A stretch of DNA of 64,000 bases. It comes from CALDTK01 sp965213735 (GTDB lineage: Bacteria; Bacteroidota; Bacteroidia; Chitinophagales; Saprospiraceae). Below the pieces are notes generated by a model. That model had not been told where the DNA came from, ran no database searches, and worked only from the letters and a program-made list of their open reading frames with translations. The first letter of the stretch is position 1, and the number at the start of each line of letters is the position of its first letter. Positions 43,247 through 52,520 of the stretch are shown one piece after another. The DNA lies in contig CBDCAB010000006.1 of the NCBI GenBank assembly GCA_965213735.1, forward strand, positions 372,001 to 436,000. The letters are read 5' to 3'. The translations under genes and the position numbers were made by a program.

Positions 43247-43330
43247 ATGGGTGCTGGGGGCTGGGTGCTGGGTGCTAGGGGCTGGGTGCTAGGGGCTGGG
43301 TGCTGGGTGCTGGGGGCTGGGTGCTAGGTA
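43247..43330. repeat. GGTGCTG/A heptamer run after glpK
   Basis: About ten 7-base units (GGTGCTG, GGTGCTA and GGGGCTG variants) directly after the stop codon. Same unit as in clusters A-C but without the 83-bp element. A possible Bacteroidota-type promoter (TTTG at 43339-43342, TATACTTG at 43365-43372) follows for the next gene. Confidence 0.8.
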
Positions 43331-43377
43331 GACTGTTCTTTGACCGCGGGTTCTTACCCATTAGTATACTTGCCCGC

Positions 43378-44127
43378 ATGAAAGCAGCTGCTACCCTCGA
43401 CCGTCTGCACCGCGAAGTGCGAGCTAATGTGTGGCTGCATTACTTCACCTACTTTGTGCGCTTTGCACTTGCATTAGGTTTTATTCCTGCGGGTGTGATA
43501 AAAATTTTAGGCTACAGATTTGCTGATGGACTATCCGTTGTACATCCTATGGGGCATTATTTAGAGGCGCTAGCTTTTACAGGATTTTACTATACATTTA
43601 TTGGAGTGGCACAGGTGCTGGCTGGTGCACTGCTGCTAGTGCCACGTTTGGCCACTCTGGGCGCCTTGCTGTATCTGCCCATCATCCTTAATATCTGCAT
43701 TTTATCATTTGCCGTAAGATTTGACGGGTCTTTGTTAACCGCCCCACTTATGGTAGCTGCTAACGTATATCTGCTAGCGTGGGATTACGATAAGCTCAAA
43801 TCACTCTTCTCGCTCAAGCCTAGTGCTGTCCCTAAACCCTATATCAAACGATTTCCGTGGAAATATTTCCTCAGCTTTGGAGCAATTGGAATGACAATAT
43901 TTGCAGGATTTATTGTTATGACTAATTTGGCGATTATGCCTCGAAATAGTCTGTCAGGCTGTCAAAATCAATTTGCTGACTCCGCCAATGAAGCAGTAGG
44001 AGAGGCCTTTTGCGACTGTGTGCATATGCAAGGCTTATCGCTGCGCACGTGCCTGTCACGCTACGAAGAGTTGCTCCTTACCCACACGAGCACCGCAGAT
44101 GAACCATTAGAGGTACCTGGCAACTGA
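43378..44127 (+). CDS. DoxX-like membrane protein with Cys-rich C-terminal tail
   Basis: 249 residues from the ATG at 43378; the frame upstream runs through the heptamers and is not coding. Four to five hydrophobic helices are visible, with FVRFALALGFIPAGVIKILG and QVLAGALLLVPRLATLGALL, as in DoxX/MauE-type proteins. The last ~55 residues are soluble and contain four Cys (SGCQNQFADSANEAVGEAFC, then C-V and C-L), which may form a redox or metal site. The gene directly precedes mnmH, with its stop adjacent to that start. Part of the gene is AT-rich. Confidence 0.78.
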   Translation: MKAAATLDRLHREVRANVWLHYFTYFVRFALALGFIPAGVIKILGYRFADGLSVVHPMGHYLEALAFTGFYYTFIGVAQVLAGALLLVPRLATLGALLYLPIILNICILSFAVRFDGSLLTAPLMVAANVYLLAWDYDKLKSLFSLKPSAVPKPYIKRFPWKYFLSFGAIGMTIFAGFIVMTNLAIMPRNSLSGCQNQFADSANEAVGEAFCDCVHMQGLSLRTCLSRYEELLLTHTSTADEPLEVPGN

Positions 44128-45213
44128 ATGCGCTGCACCAAGTTGCTCTACCTTGAGCCCGTGCCGGCAATACACGACGTTGATGCAGCTAAATTTCTCA
44201 ATCTCCAGCGAGAGGAAAGGCTCGTGCTGCTCGATGTGCGCTCGCCAGGGGAGTATGAGCAAGGCCATATACTTGGAGCAGCATCTTTGCCACTCTTCGA
44301 CAACGACGAGCGCGCTCGAGTCGGCACCACCTATACCCAGGTCGACCAGCGAGAAGCTTTGCTGCAGGGGCTCGATATCGTCGGGCCGAAGATGCGCTGG
44401 CTGGTGGAAGAAGCAACGCGAGTGTATCAGGAGGCCGCAGCAGCATCTTCTGGTGAGTCTGCAAAAGTGGGCGTTTACTGCTGGCGCGGAGGCTCACGCA
44501 GCGCAGCGGTGGCTTGGCTGCTGGATTTTGCAGGGATTGAAGTCATTCGACTCGAGGGTGGCTACAAAGCCTACCGGCAGCACATTCGAGCCTACTTTGA
44601 TCGCCTTCCGTTCGATTTGCGCGTCGTAGATGGCTCCACAGGATCGGGCAAGACGCTCTTACTGCAAGAACTTGCCTCCCGCGGCGCGCAAGTGCTCGAC
44701 CTCGAAGCGATTGCCAACCACAAAGGCAGCGCGTTTGGCCTCACCCCCGGAACCGCTCAGCCCAGCACTGAAGCCGCAGAAAATCAAATCTTTACCACCC
44801 TCCTTGGCTTCGATGCCCAACTGCCAGTATGGGTAGAAAATGAAAGCCGCAACATAGGTAAGGTCTTCCTGCCTGATGGTCTTGTCGCGGCCCTAGCCCG
44901 TGGCCACCGCGTAGAGTTAGCCGTGCCCCTCGAAGACCGCGTTGCACACATCGTCGAGCAGTACGGCACCTATAAATCGGAGGTCTTGGCCGATACCTTC
45001 CACCACCTGCGCAAACGCCTGGGAGGCAAAGCAACCCGTGATGCCATAGCCGCCGTTGATGCAGGCGACCTACACACTGCAGCCCAGATAGCCCTGACCT
45101 ATTATGACAAAGCCTATGCGCATTACTCACTGCGCCAGGGCCACCCAAGCTCAGAGCGACATCAAGTTGGTATAGCTGAGTTGGCATCTCTCGCCCAGCA
45201 ACTCCTGCTGTAG
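44128..45213 (+). CDS. mnmH: tRNA 2-selenouridine synthase MnmH/SelU
   Basis: 361 residues. It replaces the 2-thio group of wobble uridine (mnm5s2U) with selenium from selenophosphate, via a geranylated intermediate. The N-terminal rhodanese domain has LDVRSPGEYEQGHILGA and the active-site Cys in YCWRGGSRSAAVAWLL. The C-terminal P-loop domain has VVDGSTGSGKTLLLQEL. Downstream lies selD, which supplies its substrate, with 44 bases between. No selA, selB or other selenoprotein gene is nearby, so selenium use here may be for tRNA only. Confidence 0.95.
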   Translation: MRCTKLLYLEPVPAIHDVDAAKFLNLQREERLVLLDVRSPGEYEQGHILGAASLPLFDNDERARVGTTYTQVDQREALLQGLDIVGPKMRWLVEEATRVYQEAAAASSGESAKVGVYCWRGGSRSAAVAWLLDFAGIEVIRLEGGYKAYRQHIRAYFDRLPFDLRVVDGSTGSGKTLLLQELASRGAQVLDLEAIANHKGSAFGLTPGTAQPSTEAAENQIFTTLLGFDAQLPVWVENESRNIGKVFLPDGLVAALARGHRVELAVPLEDRVAHIVEQYGTYKSEVLADTFHHLRKRLGGKATRDAIAAVDAGDLHTAAQIALTYYDKAYAHYSLRQGHPSSERHQVGIAELASLAQQLLL

Positions 45214-45257
45214 CCAATAGCTCTGATCAACGTGCAGGCTCCACCTACCTTGCAGCC

Positions 45258-46298
45258 ATGAGTTCTACCCCAGTACGCCTCACACAATATTCTCATGGCG
45301 CCGGCTGTGGCTGCAAGATTGCTCCTGACGTGCTCAGTCAAATCCTCGCGAGCAGCGGATCGGCAGGTGTATTTGATGGTTTGCTGGTAGGCAACGACGA
45401 CCGTGATGATGCCGCCGTGCTGAGCCTGGGCGACGGGACTGCATTGATTTCTACGACCGACTTCTTCATGCCGATCGTAGATGATCCCTTCACCTTCGGC
45501 CAAATAGCCGCCACCAATGCCATAAGCGATATCTACGCCATGGGAGGCACGCCCCTGCTGGCTATTGCAATACTTGGGTGGCCCATCGAGAAATTGTCCC
45601 CCGAATTAGCCGGACAAGTGGTAGCAGGTGCTAAAGCAAGCTGCCAAGAGGCAGGTATTGCCCTGGCAGGAGGTCACTCCATCGACAGTCCCGAGCCCAT
45701 CTTTGGACTTGCTGTCAATGGTCGCATACGTGAGAGCCTACTCAAGCGCAACGGTGGTGCCAAAGCAGGCGACATCCTTTACCTCACCAAGGGCCTCGGC
45801 GTCGGCATACTTTCTACCGCGCAAAAGCAAGGTTTGCTTCGCGAAGAACATGCCCAGCTAGGTCCAAACAGCATGACCCAGCTCAACAAGATCGGACAAG
45901 CCTTTGCTTCTGTGCCTGGTGTCAATGCTATGACTGACGTGACGGGCTTCGGTCTTGCCGGCCACCTCACTGAAATGTGTCTAGCCAGCGAACTCGCAGC
46001 GCAACTCAACTTTGCAGCCCTCCCGCTGCTGCACGAGCAAGCCATCCACGAGTACCTGCGTGCAGGAGCAATACCGGGAGGCACCAAACGCAACCTGCGC
46101 AGCTACGGCCACCAACTCGGAGAGATGACTGAGGAGGAGCGCTTCATACTTGCCGATCCACAAACGAGCGGCGGACTGCTGGTGGCGGTTAGTCCAGCAT
46201 CAGCGCGACACTTAGAGAAAATTGGAGAACAAGCAGGCTTGAAGCTGTCGCCAATCGGGCAACTGGTGGAGTGGACCTCTCCGCTGATTTCTCTTTAG
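45258..46298 (+). CDS. selD: Selenide, water dikinase (selenophosphate synthetase)
   Basis: 346 residues. Makes selenophosphate from selenide and ATP. The N-terminal GAGCGCKIAPDVL carries the catalytic Cys and Lys; this version uses Cys, not selenocysteine. DDAAVLSLGDGTALISTTDF, AGGHSIDSPEPIFGLAVNG, and DPQTSGGLLVAV are hallmarks of the two ATP-binding lobes. It is downstream of mnmH on the same strand. Its stop overlaps the stop of the convergent GH31 gene by three bases. Confidence 0.96.
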   Translation: MSSTPVRLTQYSHGAGCGCKIAPDVLSQILASSGSAGVFDGLLVGNDDRDDAAVLSLGDGTALISTTDFFMPIVDDPFTFGQIAATNAISDIYAMGGTPLLAIAILGWPIEKLSPELAGQVVAGAKASCQEAGIALAGGHSIDSPEPIFGLAVNGRIRESLLKRNGGAKAGDILYLTKGLGVGILSTAQKQGLLREEHAQLGPNSMTQLNKIGQAFASVPGVNAMTDVTGFGLAGHLTEMCLASELAAQLNFAALPLLHEQAIHEYLRAGAIPGGTKRNLRSYGHQLGEMTEEERFILADPQTSGGLLVAVSPASARHLEKIGEQAGLKLSPIGQLVEWTSPLISL

Positions 46299-48841
46299 CC
46301 GCGCAGCATTTCCATGCGCGCAAAATTTGCGGGAATGGTAGCTCGATAAGTGTCACCAACTGGAGTGATGTCTACCTGCTGCCCATCTACTGAAAGTGTC
46401 CAGCTGCCTTCGCCTTTGCCGTGCCACACCAGCGCGTATTCTGCAAAAGGGGGACTGTAGCTGCCTTCACGTTGCGCGTTGAGTACAGACTTACCTGTCT
46501 CTCCAAGATAGCTAAAGTGGGTGCGCAAGTACTCGCCCTCTTGATACTTATACCCCTCACCAGCATCTTGATACAGCAAGCTGGAGGTCTCTCCCTCCGC
46601 ATAGTAAACATGTAATTCCGGAGCTGCGGGATAAGGCTCGGCTGTGCTCTGACGCACCGGGTCGAGCTGAAGCACTGCACCTCCACGCACAAAAGCTGGA
46701 ATATATTCGAGCGGCGTATCCACCGACACCTGCTGAGCCCCACGCAACAGCTTACCTGACTGCAGCTCGTACCAGATGCCACGGGGGAGATAAATTTGCT
46801 TGCTACGCTGGTCTTTTTCTAAAATCGGATCAATAAATAGGTGATCTGCAAAGCGAAATGCATTGCGTGATACGAGTTGCTCATCGCTTGGATCTTCCAT
46901 ATAACTCGGCACGAGCGTTGGCATGCCTTCGCGGTGCAGCCGATCCATGGCGGTATAGACACTTGGCAGGAGTCTGTATCTCCACTCGATGGCTGTGCGG
47001 GCAAGGCCAGTGTAGGGGTCGCCATAGCTCCACGGCTCTTGATCGATGCGCTCCTCGCTCATCGCTTCTTCTACAGCCTCCTGATCGGTTTGGGTGCTGC
47101 CATCGGAGTTGTTGCCAATGGAGTGGGTGCGCATCAGCGGATGGAAAATACCGAGCTGTATCCACCGCACGTAAAGCTCGCCATCGGGTTCGTCGGAGAA
47201 TCCACCAATGTCGCTCCCCGTGATGCTAAAGCCGCTCAAGCTAAGGCGGATGCACTGGTGATTGGCTGTTTGCAGGTGGCGCCAATTGGCAGCATTATCA
47301 CCCGTCCAGCAGGCGGCATAGCGCTGCCCACCAGCATAGGTAGCACGGGTGAGCAAAAACGGTCTTAGCTCCGGCTGTATGCTGCGCAGCCCGTTGTAGC
47401 TAGCAGCCGTCATCGTCATGCCGTAGATATTATGTGCGCGGGCGTGCGTGCCGCCTTCTCCCTCCATCGCGTGGAAGACCTCATCGGGCATTGTTGCTCG
47501 GTTGACCTTAAACACGGCTGGCTCATTCATATCGTTCCAGAAGCCACTCACGCCAAGCGTCTGGTAAAGCTCGTGGTACAGCTGCCCCCACCATTCGCGC
47601 ACGCGTGGTTCGGTAAAGTCTGGAAACACACACTCCTCGGGCCATACTGGGCCGCGCATGATTTCCCCACTCGTGCGGCGACACCAAGCATCTGCGCTCG
47701 TACCGGAGGCATACACATCATAATCTTCGACAGCAGAAATTCCCGGGTCGATCATGACTACCGTGCGCATATTTAACCTGCGAAAATCAGCAATCATTTC
47801 CTGCAAATTTGGGAAAAGCACTTCACTCCACGTAAAGCACTTATAGTTGTCCATATAGTCTATATCTAAATAGATGGCATCGCAAGGAATTTGCAGCTCG
47901 CGAAACTTCGCTACGATTTCCCGAACGCGACTTTCTGGATAATAGCTCCATCGGCATTGCTGATATCCTATTGCCCACATAGGCGGCAGCGGAGGCACAC
48001 CTGTTAATTTGCAGTAATCTGCACAAATTTGTATGGGATCATCGCTGAAAAAGAAGTAGATATTGAGTTCGCCTCCGTTGGCCTCGTAGCCAAATTGGTC
48101 GATAGTTTCTTTTGCAAAATCAAATGTAGCTCTGTGGGTATTGTCGAAAAATAAACCGACGCGACAATCTCCTCGCTCTACTAAGGTAAAAGGTACAGAT
48201 TTATATAGTTTATCCGAAAGGTGATCGTAGCCAAAAGCATCGCTGTTCCACATGGTGTAGCGGCGCCCCCGCATGTCCAGCTCGCCGGGTTTGTCGCCGA
48301 GTCCGTGGTAAGCGTCCGATTCGCGCGCTTCGAAGCAGGCACCTACGGCCGTCGTGCCCGCCATGATGCTCGTAATGACATAAGGCGCTGCGCTACTTTG
48401 GAGTGTGGATTTTCCTGCGGCGGTTTGGGTGGATATCTTTCCATCAGCTTTCGCCAAAACCAAAGATCCCGCCGCGGTGCTAAAGCGAAAGTGCTCATCC
48501 TCGGCCGCTACCTGCAACTTTGCCTCTGGTACTGTGCCAGCGGGCAGTGCATAGGTAGGCCTCGTATCGAGTTGGCCAGATGGCGCCATGCGCAAACGCA
48601 GCACGGTATTTTCCTTATTAGCACCTCCTGCTACTCCGTACGCCGACACTTGCACCAGCCAGCCATTTTCGCTTTGCCCCAGCCACGTACTTGTCTCCTT
48701 ACTTTTCTCACTTATCCTGCCACAATACTCCCGTTCAAATACATCGGGATGGCGGGTTTGGGGCGCTATATGAGCATCATTGACAGCCTCGCGGCGGTTG
48801 ATTGTGCGTTGTTCTGGATTCGCGAGTGAATGAGTGGGCAT
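46295..48841 (-). CDS. GH31 alpha-glucosidase
   Basis: 848 residues. A retaining alpha-glucosidase family member. The catalytic nucleophile Asp is in GFWNDMNEPAVF and the acid/base Asp in TGDNAANWRHL. PMWAIGYQQCRWSYYPESRV and IPCDAIYLDIDYMDNYKCFTW form the barrel start. A C-terminal beta domain follows (LPRGIWYELQSGKLL). No signal peptide is seen, so the enzyme is probably cytosolic and may complete breakdown of malto-oligosaccharides; the GH13 enzyme at 4.4-6.4 kb would supply them. The start is less certain, because the first 40 residues look disordered. Confidence 0.93.
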   Translation of the reverse strand: MPTHSLANPEQRTINRREAVNDAHIAPQTRHPDVFEREYCGRISEKSKETSTWLGQSENGWLVQVSAYGVAGGANKENTVLRLRMAPSGQLDTRPTYALPAGTVPEAKLQVAAEDEHFRFSTAAGSLVLAKADGKISTQTAAGKSTLQSSAAPYVITSIMAGTTAVGACFEARESDAYHGLGDKPGELDMRGRRYTMWNSDAFGYDHLSDKLYKSVPFTLVERGDCRVGLFFDNTHRATFDFAKETIDQFGYEANGGELNIYFFFSDDPIQICADYCKLTGVPPLPPMWAIGYQQCRWSYYPESRVREIVAKFRELQIPCDAIYLDIDYMDNYKCFTWSEVLFPNLQEMIADFRRLNMRTVVMIDPGISAVEDYDVYASGTSADAWCRRTSGEIMRGPVWPEECVFPDFTEPRVREWWGQLYHELYQTLGVSGFWNDMNEPAVFKVNRATMPDEVFHAMEGEGGTHARAHNIYGMTMTAASYNGLRSIQPELRPFLLTRATYAGGQRYAACWTGDNAANWRHLQTANHQCIRLSLSGFSITGSDIGGFSDEPDGELYVRWIQLGIFHPLMRTHSIGNNSDGSTQTDQEAVEEAMSEERIDQEPWSYGDPYTGLARTAIEWRYRLLPSVYTAMDRLHREGMPTLVPSYMEDPSDEQLVSRNAFRFADHLFIDPILEKDQRSKQIYLPRGIWYELQSGKLLRGAQQVSVDTPLEYIPAFVRGGAVLQLDPVRQSTAEPYPAAPELHVYYAEGETSSLLYQDAGEGYKYQEGEYLRTHFSYLGETGKSVLNAQREGSYSPPFAEYALVWHGKGEGSWTLSVDGQQVDITPVGDTYRATIPANFARMEMLRG

Positions 48842-48870
48842 AGTGGGGTTTTGACGAAAGTGGAAAGAGA

Positions 48871-50523
48871 CTACTGCGCAGCGGATTTGAACTCGGCATG
48901 CTGTTGACTCAACGCCTGTAACTCCTGAAGTTCACTAATTCGCTCAGGCTCCGACTGCTGCGTGAGCTCTGCATACACCAGCGAGAGGTCGGGCAGCAAG
49001 TCATCGAGCGCAGGTCGGTCGAAGTACATCCGACCGGTGCGACGGATAGCCCAATCCTCCAGTTTGGCCATTTGCTCTTTGCGCAAAGCGAACATCAGCT
49101 CGCCAATCGCGAGGCGCAACTCGGCCCTACCCTCCGGTGGCGTGAGATGCAGAATATCCTCGGTTTGCTTGCCATAGAGATGCACCAGGTAGGCAGCACG
49201 CGACTGCGGCAAGCCATGCTCATTGAGTAGCGATTCGACCAGATCGCAATAGCTGCGCACAGCCTCGCTGCTAGCAAATCCATTGCCGCCGAGGGCAAGC
49301 GTTTTGGTCTGCGAAGCTCCACCACGCCCGATGCGCTCGACCACCTTTTCCATAATGCGCGCACTCATTTTGCGGTAGCCAGTGAGCTTGCCACCCGCGA
49401 TGCTGAGCAGGCCCGATGCAGATTCGAAAATCTCGTCGCGGCGACTCATCTCGCTGGCAGTCTTGCCTTCTTCAAATATGAGCGGGCGCAATCCAGCCCA
49501 GGAGCTCTCAATGTGCTCCTTCTGCAAGTTGAGCGTGGGGAAGATGCGGTTGACGCCCTCCAGCAAGTAGTGCACATCCTGTTCGGTGATACGCACCACA
49601 TCCGGGTCGTCAGTAAACGGGGTGTCGGTAGTGCCGAAATAAGTCGCTTGGCCGCGCGGAATGGCAAAACACATTCGGCCACCGGGCACGTCGAAGTAGA
49701 TGCTCTGCGTCACCGGAAAGCGATGGTGCGGCACCACGAGGTGGACACCCTTAGCGTGAAAAATGCGCTTGCTAGTAAGTGATTTGTCGATATTTCGTAT
49801 CAAATCAACCCACGGTCCGGCAGCACTCACCGTCACCTCGGCATGCACTTCGAAAGTATCTCCGCTGATTTCGTTGCGAGCTGCCACTCCCGATACTTGG
49901 CCCTCCTTGTAAAGTAGGTCGGTGGCCATGACATAATTGCACGCCGTAGCACCGAGGGCGGCTGCTGTCTTGATGTTTTCGATGGTGAGACGTGCATCGT
50001 CGGTGCGGTATTCTGCATACAGCGCTCCACCGAGCACCCAATCTTCGCGCAGCATGGGTTCGGCGGCGAGCGTCTCCTCGCGGTCGAGCATCAATCGTTG
50101 ATCATCGCCACCCACACCAGCTAGGAAGTCATAAATCATCAGCGCGACGTTAGTGGTGAGTTTGCCCATTTGCCCGTCTTTAATGATGGGAATCAGCATC
50201 TTCTCAGGCTGCACGAGGTGAGGTGCGAGCCGGTGCACATTAGCGCGTTCCTGTCCGACTTCCCGCACCAGCGCTACATCGAGTTGCTTGAGGTAGCGCA
50301 GTCCGCCGTGAATGAGCTTGGTGGATTTAGAACTTGTGCCCGACGCATAATCCCCCTTCTCAACCAGAGCCACAGATAGCCCACGCGAGGCCGCATCGAG
50401 TGCGATTCCTGCTCCGGTAATTCCGCCGCCAATGATGAGCACGTCGAAGTGCTTTGCCCGAAGTTGTTGCAGCGACTCAGCGCGAGAGGGCAGAGCAGCA
50501 CGTTCGGCGGCAGTATAATCCAT
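48871..50523 (-). CDS. glpD: Glycerol-3-phosphate dehydrogenase, FAD-dependent
   Basis: 550 residues. Oxidises glycerol 3-phosphate to dihydroxyacetone phosphate and passes electrons to quinone at the inner membrane. FDVLIIGGGITGAGIALDAA is the FAD-binding start and GTSSKSTKLIHGGLRYLKQ the family signature; YFGTTDTPFTDDPD and the C-terminal domain (SAGPWVDLIRNI region, then AIRRTGRMYFDRPALDDLLP) agree with GlpD/GlpA. It is divergent from the sugar-kinase gene with about 65 bases between. Confidence 0.95.
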   Translation of the reverse strand: MDYTAAERAALPSRAESLQQLRAKHFDVLIIGGGITGAGIALDAASRGLSVALVEKGDYASGTSSKSTKLIHGGLRYLKQLDVALVREVGQERANVHRLAPHLVQPEKMLIPIIKDGQMGKLTTNVALMIYDFLAGVGGDDQRLMLDREETLAAEPMLREDWVLGGALYAEYRTDDARLTIENIKTAAALGATACNYVMATDLLYKEGQVSGVAARNEISGDTFEVHAEVTVSAAGPWVDLIRNIDKSLTSKRIFHAKGVHLVVPHHRFPVTQSIYFDVPGGRMCFAIPRGQATYFGTTDTPFTDDPDVVRITEQDVHYLLEGVNRIFPTLNLQKEHIESSWAGLRPLIFEEGKTASEMSRRDEIFESASGLLSIAGGKLTGYRKMSARIMEKVVERIGRGGASQTKTLALGGNGFASSEAVRSYCDLVESLLNEHGLPQSRAAYLVHLYGKQTEDILHLTPPEGRAELRLAIGELMFALRKEQMAKLEDWAIRRTGRMYFDRPALDDLLPDLSLVYAELTQQSEPERISELQELQALSQQHAEFKSAAQ

Positions 50524-50588
50524 AGATGCAGAATTGATGCGCTAAGAGATGGTTGCAAGATGCTCCGCGTAGTCGACCTTTCCCACCC

Positions 50589-51503
50589 ATGAAGATCGAT
50601 GTGCTGTGTGCAGGTGAGTTGCTGGTTGATTTTATCTCCGAAGCGATGGCAGATTCCTTAGCAGAGGGAGGTGCATTTCGGCCGTATGCAGGTGGAAGTC
50701 CAGCCAATCTTGCCACCAATTTGCAGCACCTTGGGGTGAGCAGCAGGTTGATTGCAGCAGTGGGTGCAGATGCGTTTGGTGAGTTTTTGCGAAAGCAACT
50801 CGAGCACAATGGCCTCGACACGTCTCAGCTACGCACTTCACCGCGGCCTACGACGCTAATTACGGTGACGCGTTCCGAGAGCTCGCCGAGTTTTGAAGTG
50901 TTTCGAGGTGCCGACTCCGACCTTAGCTGGGGGCAGTTTGCCGAGTTGACAACGCTGCCACCACGCGTATTGCATACCACCTGTTTTGCCATGAGCGCAC
51001 TTCCTGCTCGAAGTCACATTATGCGAGCTGCAAGTGCTTTGGCAGCGACCACTCGCCTCAGTATTGACGTCAATTATGCGTACAAAGTGTGGCCCGATAG
51101 GCAGCGGGCGAGGGCGGTGGTGATGCACTATATCCGCCACGGAGCGCTGGTAAAGATGAGCGATGACGACTGGCTGCGGCTGATGGAGGAGGAGCTTACA
51201 CTTGCTAATTGCACAGCTAAAGCCAGGAGTCTGCTTGCTGAGGGAGCATCACAAATTTGCTTCACGTTCGGAGCTGCAGGGGCTATGGCCTTTGCTGGTG
51301 AGGATGTTGTGCAGCTTTCGCCAAAACCCGTTAAGGTGGCCGACAGTACGGGCGCCGGCGACAGCTTTTGGGCTGGATATTTAGCTGCTTATTTGGCTGG
51401 GGAGAGCCTGCGCAACTGCCTGGAAACGGCAACAAAAGTCGCTGCCGTGAAGCTGCAGAACATCGGTCCGCTAGCACATGCGCTAGATTGGAAAAAACTT
51501 TAA
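50589..51503 (+). CDS. PfkB-family carbohydrate kinase (fructokinase-like)
   Basis: 304 residues from the ATG at 50589; the 12 extra codons upstream are not needed. The ribokinase-fold signatures are present: AGGSPANLATNLQHLGVSS near the N-terminus (substrate lid) and ADSTGAGDSFWAGYLAAYLA, containing the catalytic Asp and anion hole. Phosphorylates a sugar with ATP, probably fructose or a related ketose; the exact substrate is not certain. A GCTTTCGCCAAAAC site just before the GAGD motif encodes LSPKP, a third reading frame of the motif. A second, variant site lies near 50783. Confidence 0.92.
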   Translation: MKIDVLCAGELLVDFISEAMADSLAEGGAFRPYAGGSPANLATNLQHLGVSSRLIAAVGADAFGEFLRKQLEHNGLDTSQLRTSPRPTTLITVTRSESSPSFEVFRGADSDLSWGQFAELTTLPPRVLHTTCFAMSALPARSHIMRAASALAATTRLSIDVNYAYKVWPDRQRARAVVMHYIRHGALVKMSDDDWLRLMEEELTLANCTAKARSLLAEGASQICFTFGAAGAMAFAGEDVVQLSPKPVKVADSTGAGDSFWAGYLAAYLAGESLRNCLETATKVAAVKLQNIGPLAHALDWKKL

Positions 51504-51572
51504 ATCTAGCTTGTGAAGGTCGAACATTAACCCTCTTCCGGTGCTTCTAGGGTCAACCAATCAACCCGAAAG

Positions 51573-51785
51573 ATGATTCGCAAAGGCACCGAAGTGAAGT
51601 GGAAATGGGGGAGTGGTACGGCAACGGGAAAGGTCAAAGAAACCTTCACCCGCGAGGTATCCCGCACCCTCAAAGGCACTAAGGTCACCAAAAATGGAAC
51701 GGACGATAATCACGCGCTGCTCATCGAGCAAGAAGATGGCGATGAGGTCCTGAAACTGCAAAGTGAAGTCGAGCGAAACGACTAA
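51573..51785 (+). CDS. DUF2945 (HVA1/TUDOR-like) small protein
   Basis: 70 residues. The pattern GTEVKWKWGSGTATGKVKET with LKGTKVTKNGTDDNHALLIE is that of the DUF2945 'hypervirulence-associated' TUDOR domain family. It is the first gene of a close plus-strand group with a PfpI/DJ-1 protein, a small charged protein and a pyridoxamine-oxidase-like protein, a set linked with general stress resistance. Confidence 0.9.
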   Translation: MIRKGTEVKWKWGSGTATGKVKETFTREVSRTLKGTKVTKNGTDDNHALLIEQEDGDEVLKLQSEVERND

Positions 51786-51803
51786 ACCCAAAAACAAAAA
51801 ATT

Positions 51804-52340
51804 ATGACAATCGCAATTCTTGCCACCGACGGCTTTGAGCAAGCTGAATTAACCAGTCCTCGCGACCACTTCGAGAAGGCAGGGCATCAGGTGGAGGTGC
51901 TCAGCCTCTCCGGCAAACGAGAAATTAGAGGCTGGGACTCTGATAAGTGGGGCGACAGCGTGCGGGTAGACTCGACGCTCGACGAAGCTGACGTGGCTGA
52001 CTACGATGCGTTGATACTGCCAGGTGGACAAATCAATCCCGATAAACTGCGTACTGAGCGTATGGCGATTGAGTTTATTAAAGCTTTCGCCAAAACCGGC
52101 AAGCCCCTAGCAGCTATTTGTCACGCGCCTTGGCTACTGATTGAAGCTGAGCTGGTGGAAGGAAAGACCATGACCAGCTTCAAGAGCATCCGTACGGATT
52201 TGCGCAATGCAGGGGCCAATGTGGTTGATCTGGAAGTAGCCACCGCAGACAATATGATTACGAGTCGCAATCCTGATGATCTGCCTGCATTCAACAAAGC
52301 CATCGAAAAGGCGCTAAATGAAGTCCATCAAGCTGCCTAA
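51804..52340 (+). CDS. DJ-1/PfpI family protein (YhbO-like, stress)
   Basis: 178 residues. DJ-1/PfpI-superfamily fold with IAILATDGFEQAEL at the start and the nucleophile Cys in AICHAPWLLIEA. Members act as stress-response proteins (protein deglycase/glyoxalase-like activity or peptidase). YDALILPGGQINPD carries the conserved Gly residues and MTSFKSIRTDL the later part. It is 18 bases after DUF2945, so probably in one operon. The sequence contains AFAKT from one exact GCTTTCGCCAAAAC site. Confidence 0.92.
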   Translation: MTIAILATDGFEQAELTSPRDHFEKAGHQVEVLSLSGKREIRGWDSDKWGDSVRVDSTLDEADVADYDALILPGGQINPDKLRTERMAIEFIKAFAKTGKPLAAICHAPWLLIEAELVEGKTMTSFKSIRTDLRNAGANVVDLEVATADNMITSRNPDDLPAFNKAIEKALNEVHQAA

Positions 52341-52350
52341 CTTACCTGCT

Positions 52351-52506
52351 ATGGACGACAAGAAGAAGAATTCCAACCAAGCACCCGACAAGAACCGCGC
52401 GCCTGGACAAGACACGCCCACCCGAGGCTACGGCCGCCAGGTGCACGAAGAAGCCGACCAAAAGCAGGACAAGGAAAAGTCGAAACCAAGCCCTAAAAAG
52501 AAATAA
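52351..52506 (+). CDS. Small highly charged protein in the stress cluster
   Basis: 51 residues from the ATG at 52351; an upstream ATG at 52318 overlaps the previous gene. The product begins MDDKKKNSNQAPDKNRAP and ends in lysine-rich KSKPSPKKK, with no hydrophobic segment, so it is likely disordered. No family is recognised. It lies in close spacing between a PfpI gene and a pyridoxamine-oxidase-like gene, in the same direction, which supports its being real. Confidence 0.6.
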   Translation: MDDKKKNSNQAPDKNRAPGQDTPTRGYGRQVHEEADQKQDKEKSKPSPKKK

Positions 52507-52520
52507 CACCCCACACCCAC

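Noticed and set aside
45258..45330. Selenocysteine in SelD
   Set aside because: The catalytic position is Cys (GAGCGCK) and there is no in-frame TGA.
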